64,000 nucleotides of DNA. Source: Campylobacter portucalensis (GTDB taxonomy: Bacteria; Campylobacterota; Campylobacteria; Campylobacterales; Campylobacteraceae). The position numbers and the translations under genes are program-made. Below, piece by piece: positions 10,045 to 19,519 of the stretch; position 1 is the stretch's first letter; the number at the start of each line of letters is the position of its first letter. The stretch is taken from positions 1-64,000 of the forward strand of contig NZ_VWSJ01000008.1 in assembly GCF_009690845.1 (NCBI RefSeq), written 5' to 3'. A model generated the notes under the pieces. That model did not search any database and was not told where the DNA came from. It worked only from the letters and a program-made list of their open reading frames with translations.

Positions 10045-10659
10045 TTAGCCCTCTTTTACTATCTTATCATATGCAGCTTTTTCTATAACTATTGCACTAT
10101 AAACTGCTACCAAATATCCATTTATCTCATTAGAATCTATTAGCCAGCAATTATTTAAATTTCTGTAAGCAAGTAGTGTTTGTGAATCAAGCTCATTTTT
10201 TACAATCAATGCATCTCTTACGCCTAAATTTTTAATAAAATTTGCCGCATCTTTTGTCTTACCAGAACTAATTTCTAAGCTATCGACAACAAAAAATTTG
10301 CCAGCATTTGCCTTTTCGTTAAGTGCAAATTCAAGTGCTAGTCTTTTTTGTTTTTTATTAACTTTTTGAAAATAATTTCTATTGTTTTTAGGACCAAATG
10401 CAACTGCACCACCAACCCAAACGTTTGTTCTAGTCGATCCTGCTCTTGCGCCACCTCTGCCTTTTTGACGCCATGGTTTTTTACCACCACCACTTACATC
10501 TGAGCGTCCTTTTGTGTGTGCTGTATTTGCCCTACATGAAGCAAGATAAGACTTTACATATAAATAAAGATTGTGAGAATTTACTTCACTAAATTTAGAT
10601 GGAAGTTCTAATTCGCTTGCTTTTTCAAGTTTTTCATTAAGAACTGCTATTTTACTCAT
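10045..10659 (-). CDS. rplD: 50S ribosomal protein L4
   Basis: Large-subunit tunnel protein of 204 residues (E. coli 201). The extended loop with [19 protein letters not shown] is clear. In E. coli L4 also represses its own operon through the S10 leader; whether that happens here is unknown, since the leader in this window is short. It overlaps rplC by four bases. Confidence 0.98.
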   Translation of the reverse strand: MSKIAVLNEKLEKASELELPSKFSEVNSHNLYLYVKSYLASCRANTAHTKGRSDVSGGGKKPWRQKGRGGARAGSTRTNVWVGGAVAFGPKNNRNYFQKVNKKQKRLALEFALNEKANAGKFFVVDSLEISSGKTKDAANFIKNLGVRDALIVKNELDSQTLLAYRNLNNCWLIDSNEINGYLVAVYSAIVIEKAAYDKIVKEG

Positions 10660-11234
10660 TTTACTATCCTTATTCTACCCATTGCTCCATTAAATCCAGG
10701 AACCGATCCCTTAACTGCAATAACGCCATTTGTAGCGTCAAATTTAACAATCTCATTTTTTACAGTTACTTTTACATTTCCTGTATGACCCGCCATTTTC
10801 ATACCTGGCTGAACACGTCCTGGCCATTCACAGTTACCTATAGAACCGTGTCTTCTATGAAATCTACTACCGTGAGATTTTGGACCACCACCAAAACCAT
10901 GTCTTTTTACGACACCTTGAAAACCTTTACCTTTTGAGTTAAAACTTACTTTTAAAATTTTAGCTTCATTTAAAGGAGATATATCTTGATCACCAACTTC
11001 ACTATTTGAAACTTCAAGTGTAGCAAATTTATTAAATTCTTTACTTAAATTATATTTTTTTTGCTGACCCATTACGGCTTTGTTGCAAGATTTTCCATTT
11101 GAATACGCAACTATAGCCCTATTCTCATCTTTTAATTCACAAATTTTAGTATTTACGATTTTTAAAAGACTAACAGGAGTGCTAACTTTACCGATAGTTC
11201 TGCTCATACCTATTTTTTCTACTATATATTCCAT
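10656..11234 (-). CDS. rplC: 50S ribosomal protein L3
   Basis: Large-subunit protein near the peptidyl-transferase centre, 192 residues. It has [21 protein letters not shown] and the loop [17 protein letters not shown]. It is second in the operon, nine bases after rpsJ. Confidence 0.98.
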   Translation of the reverse strand: MEYIVEKIGMSRTIGKVSTPVSLLKIVNTKICELKDENRAIVAYSNGKSCNKAVMGQQKKYNLSKEFNKFATLEVSNSEVGDQDISPLNEAKILKVSFNSKGKGFQGVVKRHGFGGGPKSHGSRFHRRHGSIGNCEWPGRVQPGMKMAGHTGNVKVTVKNEIVKFDATNGVIAVKGSVPGFNGAMGRIRIVK

Positions 11235-11243
11235 AACTACCCC

Positions 11244-11555
11244 CTATTTACCCATAGCACGAACTTCAACATTTACTTCTGGTGCTAAATCAAGCTTAGT
11301 TAAAGAATCAACCGTATCAGAAGTCGCTGCTACAATATCTAGCATACGAGTATGAATTTTCATCTCAAATTGCTCTCTTGAATCTTTATTGATGTGTGGA
11401 GATTTTAAGACTGTATAGCGTTTGATTTTTGTAGGTAAAGGAATTGGACCTTTTATATCCGCACCTGTTCTTTTGACGGCTTCTACAATTGCCGCAACTG
11501 TTTTATCTAAAACTCTATGGTCATAAGCTTTTAGCTTTAACCTAATTCTTTCCAT
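11244..11555 (-). CDS. rpsJ: 30S ribosomal protein S10
   Basis: First gene of the S10-spc block, 103 residues as in E. coli. It starts [21 protein letters not shown] and has the conserved [19 protein letters not shown]. In many bacteria S10 also acts with NusB in antitermination. An AAGGG RBS lies just upstream, and a strong promoter is about 57 bases upstream. Confidence 0.98.
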   Translation of the reverse strand: MERIRLKLKAYDHRVLDKTVAAIVEAVKRTGADIKGPIPLPTKIKRYTVLKSPHINKDSREQFEMKIHTRMLDIVAATSDTVDSLTKLDLAPEVNVEVRAMGK

Positions 11556-11578
11556 AGTTTTCCCTTCATAAAGAACTT

Positions 11579-11593
11579 GTCACAACTCGTGAC
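11579..11593 (-). promoter_or_regulatory. Small hairpin in the rpsJ leader
   Basis: The roughly 57-base 5' leader of the ribosomal operon contains GTCAC and GTGAC separated by five bases, a stem-loop that would sit about 24 bases ahead of the rpsJ start. It could help leader stability or autoregulation. It does not resemble the much longer E. coli S10 leader. Confidence 0.4.
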
Positions 11594-11611
11594 CTTTTAA
11601 TTTAATAAAAG

Positions 11612-11647
11612 AATTAGGATTATATATAAATTTGATTATTATGTCAA
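11612..11647 (-). promoter_or_regulatory. Sigma70 promoter of the ribosomal protein operon
   Basis: On the minus strand there is a consensus TTGACA (11642-11647), a 17-base spacer, and a consensus TATAAT (11619-11624). A perfect -35 box is unusual in Campylobacterota promoters, where the -35 is normally weak. This fits a very highly expressed operon. The predicted start is near 11612. Confidence 0.85.
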
Positions 11648-11684
11648 TAAATATATGGATTTTAGGCTAAATTTATAATTTTTT

Positions 11685-11703
11685 ATTCCTTTTTAAAAGG
11701 AAA
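11685..11703. promoter_or_regulatory. Distal palindromic operator-like site
   Basis: A perfect inverted repeat, TTCCTTTT-n-AAAAGGAA, lies in the divergent region between rpsJ and the ATPase gene. An identical copy with the same flanks lies exactly 60 bases downstream. This spacing suggests cooperative binding by one dimeric regulator. Confidence 0.5.
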
Positions 11704-11744
11704 ATAAGATAAATTTGCACTATTTTCTAAATTTAATTAAATTT

Positions 11745-11763
11745 ATTCCTTTTTAAAAGGAAA
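11745..11763. promoter_or_regulatory. Proximal palindromic operator-like site
   Basis: This is the second copy of TTCCTTTT-n-AAAAGGAA, ending five bases before the TATAAT of the ATPase promoter. It would occupy the -35 region, a typical repressor position. The regulator is unknown. Confidence 0.55.
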
Positions 11764-11768
11764 TTTTG

Positions 11769-11781
11769 TATAATTTCAACT
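11769..11781 (+). promoter_or_regulatory. Promoter of the AAA-type ATPase gene, likely leaderless
   Basis: A consensus TATAAT lies at 11769-11774 and only seven bases separate it from the ATG at 11782. Transcription would therefore start at or next to the A of the start codon. No ribosome binding site exists at a useful distance; the nearest purine run (AAAGGA in the palindrome) is about 20 bases upstream. Confidence 0.55.
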
Positions 11782-12852
11782 ATGAATAGTTTAGAGTATT
11801 TTTATGAAAATCCGCCTTATTTTTCTAAATTTATAGATAGAAAACAAAAATTTGAAGAAAATAAAATTATCATAAATGGATTTAAAGGTTGTGGTAAAAG
11901 CCATATAATCGGCGATGAAATATCAAAATACAAAAAAGATGAATTTTTATATATTGATTTTGATGATTTTAGAAATATTAGTTTTAGGATAGATGAATTT
12001 TTAAAAAATAATGAAAAAATAAAATTCTTAGCATTAGAAAATGTAGAAAACTGTCAAGATTTAAGCTTTTTAAAAAACATAAAAATAGATAAAATTTGGC
12101 TAACAACCATAAAAAAATCACTAAATTTAGATGGTTTTAAAAAGATAAATTTAGATATGTTGGATTTTGAAGAATTTATAGCTTTTGAGAGAAAAAGTAG
12201 TGATTTGGGTGGAATTTTTAGCGTATTTTTATCACGAGGAAATGGGGTTAAAAATATATCTTTAGATGCGTTTGAGTTAAATTTACACCTTCAAAAAACC
12301 TTAAAACTAAGATACGATATAAGCGAAATTTTGATTTTGCAAGAGTGTGCTAAATTTACAAATTCTAAATTTAATGCTTATGAGATTTATAAAATTTTAA
12401 AAGAAAAAACAAAAATTTCAAAAAATAAAATTTATGAAAGTATTGATAAATTTGAAGATGAAAATTTAGTTTATTTCATCAATAAATTTTCATCCAACAA
12501 CAAAAAGATATATTTTTGTGATTTTGCTTTTCAGGATGCATTAAATTTTAAAAAAGATTTTCAAAAAAAGCTCACAAATACCCTGTTTTGCGAATTTTTA
12601 AAACTAAAAAAAGAGGTTTTTTATACAGATGAGTTTGATTTTTTTATTCCAGAAAATTTTGAAGCTTTTTTGGTTATGCCATTTACTCCTGTGGAATTTA
12701 TAAAGCTAAAATTTAAAAAAATGATAAAAAATTTAAAAGTTTTAAACATAAAAAAAGTCTATGTAATAACAATGGGAAATAGCGATTTTCAAAAAGATGA
12801 TGGCGTGGAATTTGAAATTCTACCATTTTGGCAATATGCTCTTAGTATTTAA
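11782..12852 (+). CDS. AAA-family ATPase of unknown role
   Basis: This 356-residue protein has a clear Walker A motif (GFKGCGKS, residues 33-40) and a weaker Walker-B-like stretch (KFLALENVEN near 81-90). The domain layout, with a short ATPase core followed by a helical C-terminal part and a winged-helix-like middle section (residues about 185-250), resembles the AAA_14/archaeal-ATPase group of P-loop proteins, most of which have no assigned role. No signal peptide or membrane segment is visible. It is in one transcription unit with rnhB, whose start lies eight bases after its stop codon. Regulation may involve the two palindromes upstream. I do not assign a specific function. Confidence 0.75.
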   Translation: MNSLEYFYENPPYFSKFIDRKQKFEENKIIINGFKGCGKSHIIGDEISKYKKDEFLYIDFDDFRNISFRIDEFLKNNEKIKFLALENVENCQDLSFLKNIKIDKIWLTTIKKSLNLDGFKKINLDMLDFEEFIAFERKSSDLGGIFSVFLSRGNGVKNISLDAFELNLHLQKTLKLRYDISEILILQECAKFTNSKFNAYEIYKILKEKTKISKNKIYESIDKFEDENLVYFINKFSSNNKKIYFCDFAFQDALNFKKDFQKKLTNTLFCEFLKLKKEVFYTDEFDFFIPENFEAFLVMPFTPVEFIKLKFKKMIKNLKVLNIKKVYVITMGNSDFQKDDGVEFEILPFWQYALSI

Positions 12853-12860
12853 GGATGGGG

Positions 12861-13412
12861 ATGAAAATTTGTGGGATTGATGAAGCTGGGCGTGGATGTT
12901 TGGCTGGGGATTTGTGTATAGCTGGCGTAGTTTTAAATGATGAAATTTATGGCATAAATGATAGCAAAAAATTAAGTGCGAAAAAAAGAGCTTTTCTTTT
13001 TGATGAAATTTGCAAAAAATCTAAATTTAAAATAATAACTTTCACAAGTGAAGAAATCGATAAATTTGGGCTTAGTAAATGTCTAAATTTAGGGCTTTTA
13101 TCGATAGTTGAGTTTTTTGGGAATGGGTGTGAGTTCATTTTTGATGGAAATAGAAATTTTGGCGTAAATTGTTTAAAAACAATCATAAAAGCCGACTCTT
13201 TTATAAAAGAAGTTGGTGCTGCAAGCATTTTAGCTAAACACACAAGGGATGAAAATTTAAAAATTGCAGATGAGAAATACCCTAAATTTGATTTTCTAAG
13301 CCACAAAGGATATGCTACTAAAAAGCATTTGGAATACATTTTAAAATATGGCTATACGGAATTTCATAGAAAAAGCTATCGCGTTAAAGCTTTTGAAAAA
13401 AACCTTGTTTGA
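12861..13412 (+). CDS. rnhB: Ribonuclease HII
   Basis: Cleaves RNA in RNA-DNA hybrids and removes single misincorporated ribonucleotides. The protein is about 183 residues and starts MKICGIDEAGRG, containing the paired catalytic D and E, followed by INDSKKLS and the C-terminal acidic residue region (IIKADSFIKEVGAASILAKHTRD). An ATG two codons upstream (12855) is also possible, but AAGG lies six bases before the ATG at 12861, which fits better. It is cotranscribed with the upstream ATPase gene. RNase HI (31.1 kb) and RNase III (30.4 kb) are also in this window. Confidence 0.95.
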   Translation: MKICGIDEAGRGCLAGDLCIAGVVLNDEIYGINDSKKLSAKKRAFLFDEICKKSKFKIITFTSEEIDKFGLSKCLNLGLLSIVEFFGNGCEFIFDGNRNFGVNCLKTIIKADSFIKEVGAASILAKHTRDENLKIADEKYPKFDFLSHKGYATKKHLEYILKYGYTEFHRKSYRVKAFEKNLV

Positions 13413-13485
13413 TGTAAATTTATAAATTAAATTTATTTTTAAAACTTTATGTTAAAATACTTAAATTTATTAAAAAGGGCTGATT

Positions 13486-15162
13486 ATGAGAAGTGATATG
13501 ATTAAAAAAGGCTACACAAGAGCACCACATAGATCGCTTTTAAGAGCAACAGGATTAAAAGATGAAGATTTTGAAAAACCTTTTATCGGAGTTGCAAATA
13601 GCTTTATAGAGATAATTCCAGGACATTTTTTCTTAGATAAATTCGCTGAAATTATAAAAGATGAGATTAGAAAAAATGGCTGTGTGCCGTTTGAGTTTAA
13701 CTGCATCGGCGTTGATGATGGCATAGCAATGGGGCATTCTGGTATGCTTTATAGCTTACCAAGTCGTGAAATTATAGCAAATTCAATCGAAACTGTGATG
13801 AATGCTCACTGTTTAGATGCATTAATATGCATACCAAACTGTGATAAAATCGTTCCTGGTATGATAATGGGAGCTTTAAGAGTAAATATTCCAACTGTTT
13901 TTATAAGTGGCGGACCAATGAGGGCTGGAGTTGATCAAGATAGCGGAGAAGCACTTGATTTAAATAGCGTATTTGAAGGCGTTGGAGCTTATGAAGTAGG
14001 TAAGATTGATGAAAAAAAGCTTAAAATGATAGAGTGTGAAGCATGTCCAAGTGGAGGGAGTTGTAGCGGGATGTTTACTGCAAATTCTATGAACTCACTT
14101 TGTGAAGCAATGGGGATAGCACTTCCTGGAAATGGAACTATTTTAGCTCTAACGCCTGAAAGAGAGGAACTTGCTAGAGCTGCAGCTAGGAGAATTTGTG
14201 AAATTGCACTTGATGAAAAGTATAAAATAAAAAATATCTTAAATAAAAAAGCGATTAAAAACGCTTTTGTGTGTGATATGGCGATGGGTGGGAGTTCAAA
14301 TACAATTTTACATATGCTTGCTATCTCTAGAGAAGCTGGAGCTAGCTTTAATATAAAAGATTTAAATGACATTAGTAAAAATATAGCTCACGTTGCAAAA
14401 GTTGCTCCAAGTCTTCCAAGCGTTCATATGGAAGATATCGCTAAAGCTGGCGGGATACTTGCTATTTTAAATGAAATTTCAAAAAGAGATAATGGTTTAT
14501 TAGAACCTGATAATTTAACTATAACTGGAGAAAATTTAGGAGATCTTATTAAAAAATATGAAGTTAAAGATTATAAGATTATAAAAAGCATTGATAAACC
14601 TTTTTCACATACTGGCGGGCTTGCTATTTTGTTTGGAAATTTAGCCCAGCAAGGTTGCGTTATAAAAGCAGCTGGAATTGTAGGGGAGCGTAAATTTAGT
14701 GGAAAAGCAGTTTGCTTTAACTCACAAGACGCTGCAATTGCAGGCATTACTAGCGGCAAGGTTAAAAAAGGCGATGTTGTGGTTATCCGCTACGAAGGTC
14801 CAAAAGGAGGCCCTGGAATGCAAGAGATGCTTAGTCCAACAAGCTTAATTATGGGGCGTGGGCTTGGTGCTGATGTGGCACTAATCACAGATGGTAGATT
14901 TAGTGGTGCAACAAGAGGGCTATCAATAGGGCATGTTAGCCCTGAAGCAGCTGAGGGCGGTATGATAGGACTTTTAAAAGATGGAGATATAATAGAAATA
15001 GATGTGGATAAATTTAGTATCAATGTCCTTTTAAGCGACGATGAGATTCAAAAACGTAAAAAAGAGTGGAAATATGAGGGCAAAGAAGTTAAAAGCAGGT
15101 GGCTAAGACAGTATCAAAAGCTAGTTACAAATGCAAGTAATGGGGCTATTTTGGAAGCGTAA
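13486..15162 (+). CDS. ilvD: Dihydroxy-acid dehydratase
   Basis: Dehydrates 2,3-dihydroxy acids to the 2-keto acids that lead to valine, isoleucine, leucine and pantothenate; it carries an iron-sulfur cluster and Mg. The 558-residue length is standard. Cluster-binding cysteines appear in [12 protein letters not shown] and [20 protein letters not shown], and the C-terminal half has the conserved [14 protein letters not shown] and [11 protein letters not shown]. It has its own promoter (TTAAAATA about 30 bases upstream) and an AAGGG RBS. No other branched-chain amino acid gene is next to it, which is common in this group. Its cluster is oxygen-sensitive in related enzymes. Confidence 0.97.
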   Translation: MRSDMIKKGYTRAPHRSLLRATGLKDEDFEKPFIGVANSFIEIIPGHFFLDKFAEIIKDEIRKNGCVPFEFNCIGVDDGIAMGHSGMLYSLPSREIIANSIETVMNAHCLDALICIPNCDKIVPGMIMGALRVNIPTVFISGGPMRAGVDQDSGEALDLNSVFEGVGAYEVGKIDEKKLKMIECEACPSGGSCSGMFTANSMNSLCEAMGIALPGNGTILALTPEREELARAAARRICEIALDEKYKIKNILNKKAIKNAFVCDMAMGGSSNTILHMLAISREAGASFNIKDLNDISKNIAHVAKVAPSLPSVHMEDIAKAGGILAILNEISKRDNGLLEPDNLTITGENLGDLIKKYEVKDYKIIKSIDKPFSHTGGLAILFGNLAQQGCVIKAAGIVGERKFSGKAVCFNSQDAAIAGITSGKVKKGDVVVIRYEGPKGGPGMQEMLSPTSLIMGRGLGADVALITDGRFSGATRGLSIGHVSPEAAEGGMIGLLKDGDIIEIDVDKFSINVLLSDDEIQKRKKEWKYEGKEVKSRWLRQYQKLVTNASNGAILEA

Positions 15163-15167
15163 ATATA

Positions 15168-15204
15168 AAAAAGTGTTTTTGATAAATTTCAAAAAACACT
15201 TTTT
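15168..15204. terminator. Terminator of ilvD
   Basis: A strong hairpin with arms AAAAAGTGTTTTT (15168-15180) and AAAAAACACTTTTT (15191-15204) follows the ilvD stop codon. The T-rich right arm and A-rich left arm would let it work on both strands. Confidence 0.8.
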
Positions 15205-15278
15205 ATTAATTTTTTAATACAAATTTAAAATATTTTTATAAAATTTAATAAAAAACAAATAAATTTATAAATTTAATT

Positions 15279-15304
15279 TGCAACTAAGTTGCAGTTGATA
15301 TAAT
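15279..15304 (+). promoter_or_regulatory. Promoter with palindromic operator, TonB-dependent receptor
   Basis: A perfect palindrome TGCAACT-A-AGTTGCA (15279-15293) lies five bases before a consensus TATAAT (15299-15304), so it fills the spacer and -35 region. A dimeric repressor bound there would block the promoter. It does not look like a Fur box. Confidence 0.6.
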
Positions 15305-15334
15305 GTGCCATAAATTTTAATTTTAAGGTAAATA

Positions 15335-17794
15335 ATGAAAAAAATTTACATAAGTTTAACTGTGCCTTTTATTTTATCGGCAAATGGTATAAATTTAAAA
15401 TATAATTCCATTATGCTAGACAAAATAGATGTGATTTATGAGATACCAACAAATATTTTTGCTTCATCAACCACACTTTCAAGACAAAAACTTGACACTC
15501 TAACTACCAAAAACCACACTATCGGCGATGCTTTAAAGATGAGTTCAAATATAGCTTTTAAATCTGAAAATGGGGTAAAAAGCGGAGAGATAAAACCTGA
15601 GAATTTTAGTATAAGTGGGGCTAAATTTTATCAAAATAACTTTATGATAGATGGAGTAAATTTTAATCACGATTTAAATCCAGCTAATAAAAATCCAAAA
15701 GGTGTTGAGATAGATTTTAATGATCCATATAAAGCTAAATCGCTTAGCTCGCAAGCAATTACTCTTGATACTGATTTGCTAGAAAATTTAGAGGTTATAG
15801 ATAGTTCAGCTTCGGCTAAATATGGAGATTTTCAAGGTGGGGTTGTAAAAGCTACTACAAGAGATCCAAAACGTGATTTTAGCGGGGTTATAAGCTATCA
15901 ATATACAAGTGGAGATTGGACTCATACATATAGAGATAAAGGTTTAAATGAATCGTTATATAAAAAATCCAAAGGACAAGATAAGAGTAATTTTGTAAAA
16001 AAAAGATATAGAGTTGGCTTAGAAGGCTATATTAGTAAAAATTTAGGGCTTTTATTTAACTACTCAAAATTTACATCAGTGATAAAATATGATAATGTAA
16101 AATCCCAAAAAGTAAATAATGAAATTTTCCATTTTCCTAATGACAAAGAAGATGTGCAAAATTACTATTTAAAAGCCATTGTGCATGCAAATGATAAATT
16201 TACTATAAAACCAAGTATTTTATACTCTATGCAGACAAATAGATATTTTGAAGAAGATAGTTTAGATTCTACTATAGATTATAAATATGGCGGTTATGCT
16301 CTAAATTTAGAAACTGATCTGAATTTAGATAGCGTTTTTATAAAACAAAATTTAAGCTACTCTAAATTTGATACTTCAAGATATACACAAAATAAAAGTG
16401 CACAATATAAGTATGAATTGTCAAATATTAAAAATTGGGGAAGTAAAGAAAACGGCTCTATCTATGGAAGTGTTAGCGATATAGAACAATTGCAAGAAAT
16501 TTTATCATATAAGTTTGATTTAAATGCAATGCCTTTTCAAACTTTTAACATTGCGCATAATATAAATAGCGGATTTGAAATCTCACAACAAAAAGCAAGA
16601 TATAAAATTTTAAAGCCATATATTCAATACCCTGAAACTTCTCCTATACTTGATGGCTATATTTGTAAAGATGGTGATTTAACTTGTGTAAATGATGATA
16701 GCTATAAAGATCAAAATGCAACAGGGCAATTCCACACATATAAAGAATATTATGGAGATTTAGATCATAAAGCACAAGACAGAAAAATAGCTTTTTATTT
16801 AGAAGATGAGATAATTTATGAAAGATTAAAATTAAGACCAGGAATCAGAATAGAAAAAAATAATCTAGTTAATGATATTTTGATATCGCCAAGATTTGCA
16901 AGCGAGTATGAATTCGTTGATAAAAACTTTTTAGGATTTGGACTAAATAGATATTATGGAAGAAATTTATTTACACACTATCTATATGTTGAAACAGAAA
17001 AATACAAAAAACACTACTCTAGAGAAACTCCAAAAGATGAGTTTAAGTTTGATGAAGAATCTGTGGAAATATATGGATTAAACGAGATAAAAAATCCTTA
17101 CGATGATGAATTTAGCGTTTTTTATAGAGGTGATATAGAAAATGCTAGAGTAAATTTAAAATATATAAAAAGAAAAAGTAAAGATGAGGTTAGAGAGATG
17201 CCTGGTGAGCTAATAGGGCGCGACAGCAAAATTTATTATACAAATAATGGTAAGAGCAAAACCGATATTTATATTTTAAGCGTAGAAAATACCAAACCAA
17301 TTGAAATTTTAAATACTAAAAATCACTTCTCATTCAACATAACAAAAATAAATAAAATAGATAAAACAAAAGATTATAAAAAAATAAAAAAATTTAGAAA
17401 TATGCAATTAGTTGAATATGAAGGAAAAACTATATTAAAAAATGAAATTCCATGGCCTGATTATAAAATTCCTCTTTCTGCTAAATTTAGCCATAATATG
17501 TCTTTTAGAAATTTTACTATTACAAATCATATAACTTTTACTTATAAGATTAATCAAATAACTCAAACTGGAAAAAATAAAGATAAAATAGAAATTTATG
17601 AAAAAACAACTATTCCAAGTAAAACCTTATGGGATATGAGAATAAGTTATGAACAAAATTTAAAAAATGGTATTAAATTTTTTAGTAATCTAGATATAAA
17701 CAATGTTTTAAATAAAAAGTATCCATTAAATCCAAATAGAACTATTTTTGGCACTGGTAGAAATTTCTGGCTTGAAGCAGGCTTAAGATGGTAA
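15335..17794 (+). CDS. TonB-dependent outer membrane receptor
   Basis: An 819-residue protein with an N-terminal signal peptide (MKKIYISLTVPFILSANG), a TonB-box-like stretch (DKIDVIYE, about residues 30-37), a plug domain (about 50-175, with FMIDGVNFNHD and SSASAKYGDFQGGVVKATTRDP), a long beta-barrel region, and the C-terminal strand ending in aromatic tryptophan (LEAGLRW) that is typical of barrel insertion. The substrate is unknown; siderophores, heme or cobalamin are family options. It is a lone gene with no TonB-ExbBD or ABC importer beside it. The palindrome in its promoter points to a specific regulator rather than Fur alone. Length is slightly above average for the family. Confidence 0.88.
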   Translation: MKKIYISLTVPFILSANGINLKYNSIMLDKIDVIYEIPTNIFASSTTLSRQKLDTLTTKNHTIGDALKMSSNIAFKSENGVKSGEIKPENFSISGAKFYQNNFMIDGVNFNHDLNPANKNPKGVEIDFNDPYKAKSLSSQAITLDTDLLENLEVIDSSASAKYGDFQGGVVKATTRDPKRDFSGVISYQYTSGDWTHTYRDKGLNESLYKKSKGQDKSNFVKKRYRVGLEGYISKNLGLLFNYSKFTSVIKYDNVKSQKVNNEIFHFPNDKEDVQNYYLKAIVHANDKFTIKPSILYSMQTNRYFEEDSLDSTIDYKYGGYALNLETDLNLDSVFIKQNLSYSKFDTSRYTQNKSAQYKYELSNIKNWGSKENGSIYGSVSDIEQLQEILSYKFDLNAMPFQTFNIAHNINSGFEISQQKARYKILKPYIQYPETSPILDGYICKDGDLTCVNDDSYKDQNATGQFHTYKEYYGDLDHKAQDRKIAFYLEDEIIYERLKLRPGIRIEKNNLVNDILISPRFASEYEFVDKNFLGFGLNRYYGRNLFTHYLYVETEKYKKHYSRETPKDEFKFDEESVEIYGLNEIKNPYDDEFSVFYRGDIENARVNLKYIKRKSKDEVREMPGELIGRDSKIYYTNNGKSKTDIYILSVENTKPIEILNTKNHFSFNITKINKIDKTKDYKKIKKFRNMQLVEYEGKTILKNEIPWPDYKIPLSAKFSHNMSFRNFTITNHITFTYKINQITQTGKNKDKIEIYEKTTIPSKTLWDMRISYEQNLKNGIKFFSNLDINNVLNKKYPLNPNRTIFGTGRNFWLEAGLRW

Positions 17795-18628
17795 ATTTAA
17801 AATGATTTTATAATTATCTAGCAACATTTTATCAAAATGCAAAAATGTTGTTAGAAATTTATTATAATATAATTTTTCAATTAATTATTTAATATATTTT
17901 TTGGATTTCGATTAGCAAAATAAAAGATTATATGATCTAAAAATTGTAAATTTCAAAACAACAGCTACTTTTGTGTAGGTATTATGATAAATTTATCTCT
18001 AAACAAGCATAAAACCCTAAATTTTCCTCTAAAACCTCATATAATAAATAAAAATTAATGATATCAAAGTATAATAAAATAGCCCTTTAAATTATAAGCA
18101 ACACAAAGATTTCAAAAATTACCACATCATAAAAATAGTTTAAATATATTTTAAACTCAACAAAACTTAATCGGCTTTAATATAAATTTTTGTTTAGCAT
18201 AATAGCACTTTTAATGCAAAAATTTTCTCTTAATTGCTCTAAATTTAGTTTTACAATCTATAAATTTTTAATTCCATTAATATCATTTATAAATTCATTT
18301 TTGCTTTTAAGACTGCTATTTATAAAAATTATATAATTAGTTTTCGAGTATCTCATAAATTTAATGATTAAGCCAAAATTTTACTACGATTATTTTATGC
18401 AAAAGCAGTAAAGAGATGTTTCTATACAATAATTTTACCACTATTTTATCATTATTTTTCTAATTTTCTAGCAACTCTTATGACTTCTAAATTAAAACCT
18501 AAAATTTTCTTATAAATTTAAGCACAATACATAATATTTTGCTAAATAATGGTTAAATTTACAAATTTAAATCCCATCAAATACAAATAAATACTCATTA
18601 TGCTTATTATATTATTTAATTTATAAAA
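17795..18628. other. Gene-free interval, possible decayed coding sequence
   Basis: This 834-base interval has no intact gene. A hairpin follows the receptor gene at its left end. On the minus strand short codon-like fragments exist, for example 18258-18356 (32 codons starting MRYSKTNYIIFINSS), but they shift frame and end in stops, as in a decayed gene. I could not tie them to a family. Elsewhere it is simply AT-rich. Confidence 0.35.
17819..17853 (+). terminator. Hairpin after the TonB-dependent receptor
   Basis: An inverted repeat (TAGCAACATTTT at 17819-17830 and AAAATGTTGTTA at 17842-17853, one G-T pair) starts 25 bases after the stop codon. It is a plausible transcript end. Confidence 0.55.
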
Positions 18629-19519
18629 TCACTTTTTTGCAAGCAAAACAGTGCAAGCTATTATCATCAAAAACCCCACATAATCTAAAACTTCATATCT
18701 CACACCTAAAAATACATAAACGAAAAATCCCGTTGCTACAGGTTCTAATGCAGCTATAAGACTAGTTTTGGTTGGTCCTAAAATACTTAAACCTTTCATA
18801 TAAAAACTAAATGAAAGTATCGTTCCAAAAAACACCACACCAAATACAGCCAAATAACCATTAATATCGCTTACGCCACTATAATTCCAAAATTTATTGT
18901 AAAAAAATGCTATCACACCAGAGATCATAAGACCTAAACTAAGGCAAGTTAAAATTCCATATTTTTGATTAATTTTTAGAGGAGTTATGCTATAAACTAC
19001 GATGCAAAGTGCAGATATAAGTCCGATAATAAGGGCTTTTTTAGGAATGTTTAGAGAATTTAAATTTAAGTGAGTTGCCAATACAAAAACACCACTTATA
19101 ACTAAAAACAGAGCTAAAATTTCAAGTTTTTTTGGAAGAGTTTTTGTGCTAATGGCTACATAAATCATAATAAAAACAGGTGATGTGTATTGTAAAATGG
19201 TCGCTATTGCGGCGTTGCTAAGCTCTATCGTTAAATAATAAGTGTATTGGCAAGCAAAAAGTCCAAAAATAGCATAAAAAACCAACACAAAAGTGTCAAA
19301 TTTATTTGTAAAAATCAAAAATGCTCTATTTTTTTGAGTTTTTAATGCTATAAAAAATAAAAACGCCCCGCTACACAAAAGTCTAACCACAACAAGCCAC
19401 TTGGCATCAATTTCTTTTTCTTCAAACAGATACTGACCACAAGTTGCAGATACTCCCCAAAAAATAGCACTTAAAAGCGTCCAAATAACGCCCATTAAAT
19501 AATTATCTTTTAAAATCAC
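18629..19519 (-). CDS. EamA-family (DMT) transporter
   Basis: Inner-membrane protein of 296 residues with about ten hydrophobic segments arranged as two EamA repeats (roughly residues 10-150 and 165-295). The second repeat has the family hallmark ALEPVATGFFVYVFLG before the last helices. Members export amino acids or other small metabolites; the substrate cannot be told. Its start lies inside the end of the zinc metallopeptidase gene (17-base overlap), so the two are probably cotranscribed. A second EamA protein is encoded at 60.6 kb, but the two are only distantly alike. Confidence 0.85.
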   Translation of the reverse strand: MILKDNYLMGVIWTLLSAIFWGVSATCGQYLFEEKEIDAKWLVVVRLLCSGAFLFFIALKTQKNRAFLIFTNKFDTFVLVFYAIFGLFACQYTYYLTIELSNAAIATILQYTSPVFIMIYVAISTKTLPKKLEILALFLVISGVFVLATHLNLNSLNIPKKALIIGLISALCIVVYSITPLKINQKYGILTCLSLGLMISGVIAFFYNKFWNYSGVSDINGYLAVFGVVFFGTILSFSFYMKGLSILGPTKTSLIAALEPVATGFFVYVFLGVRYEVLDYVGFLMIIACTVLLAKK

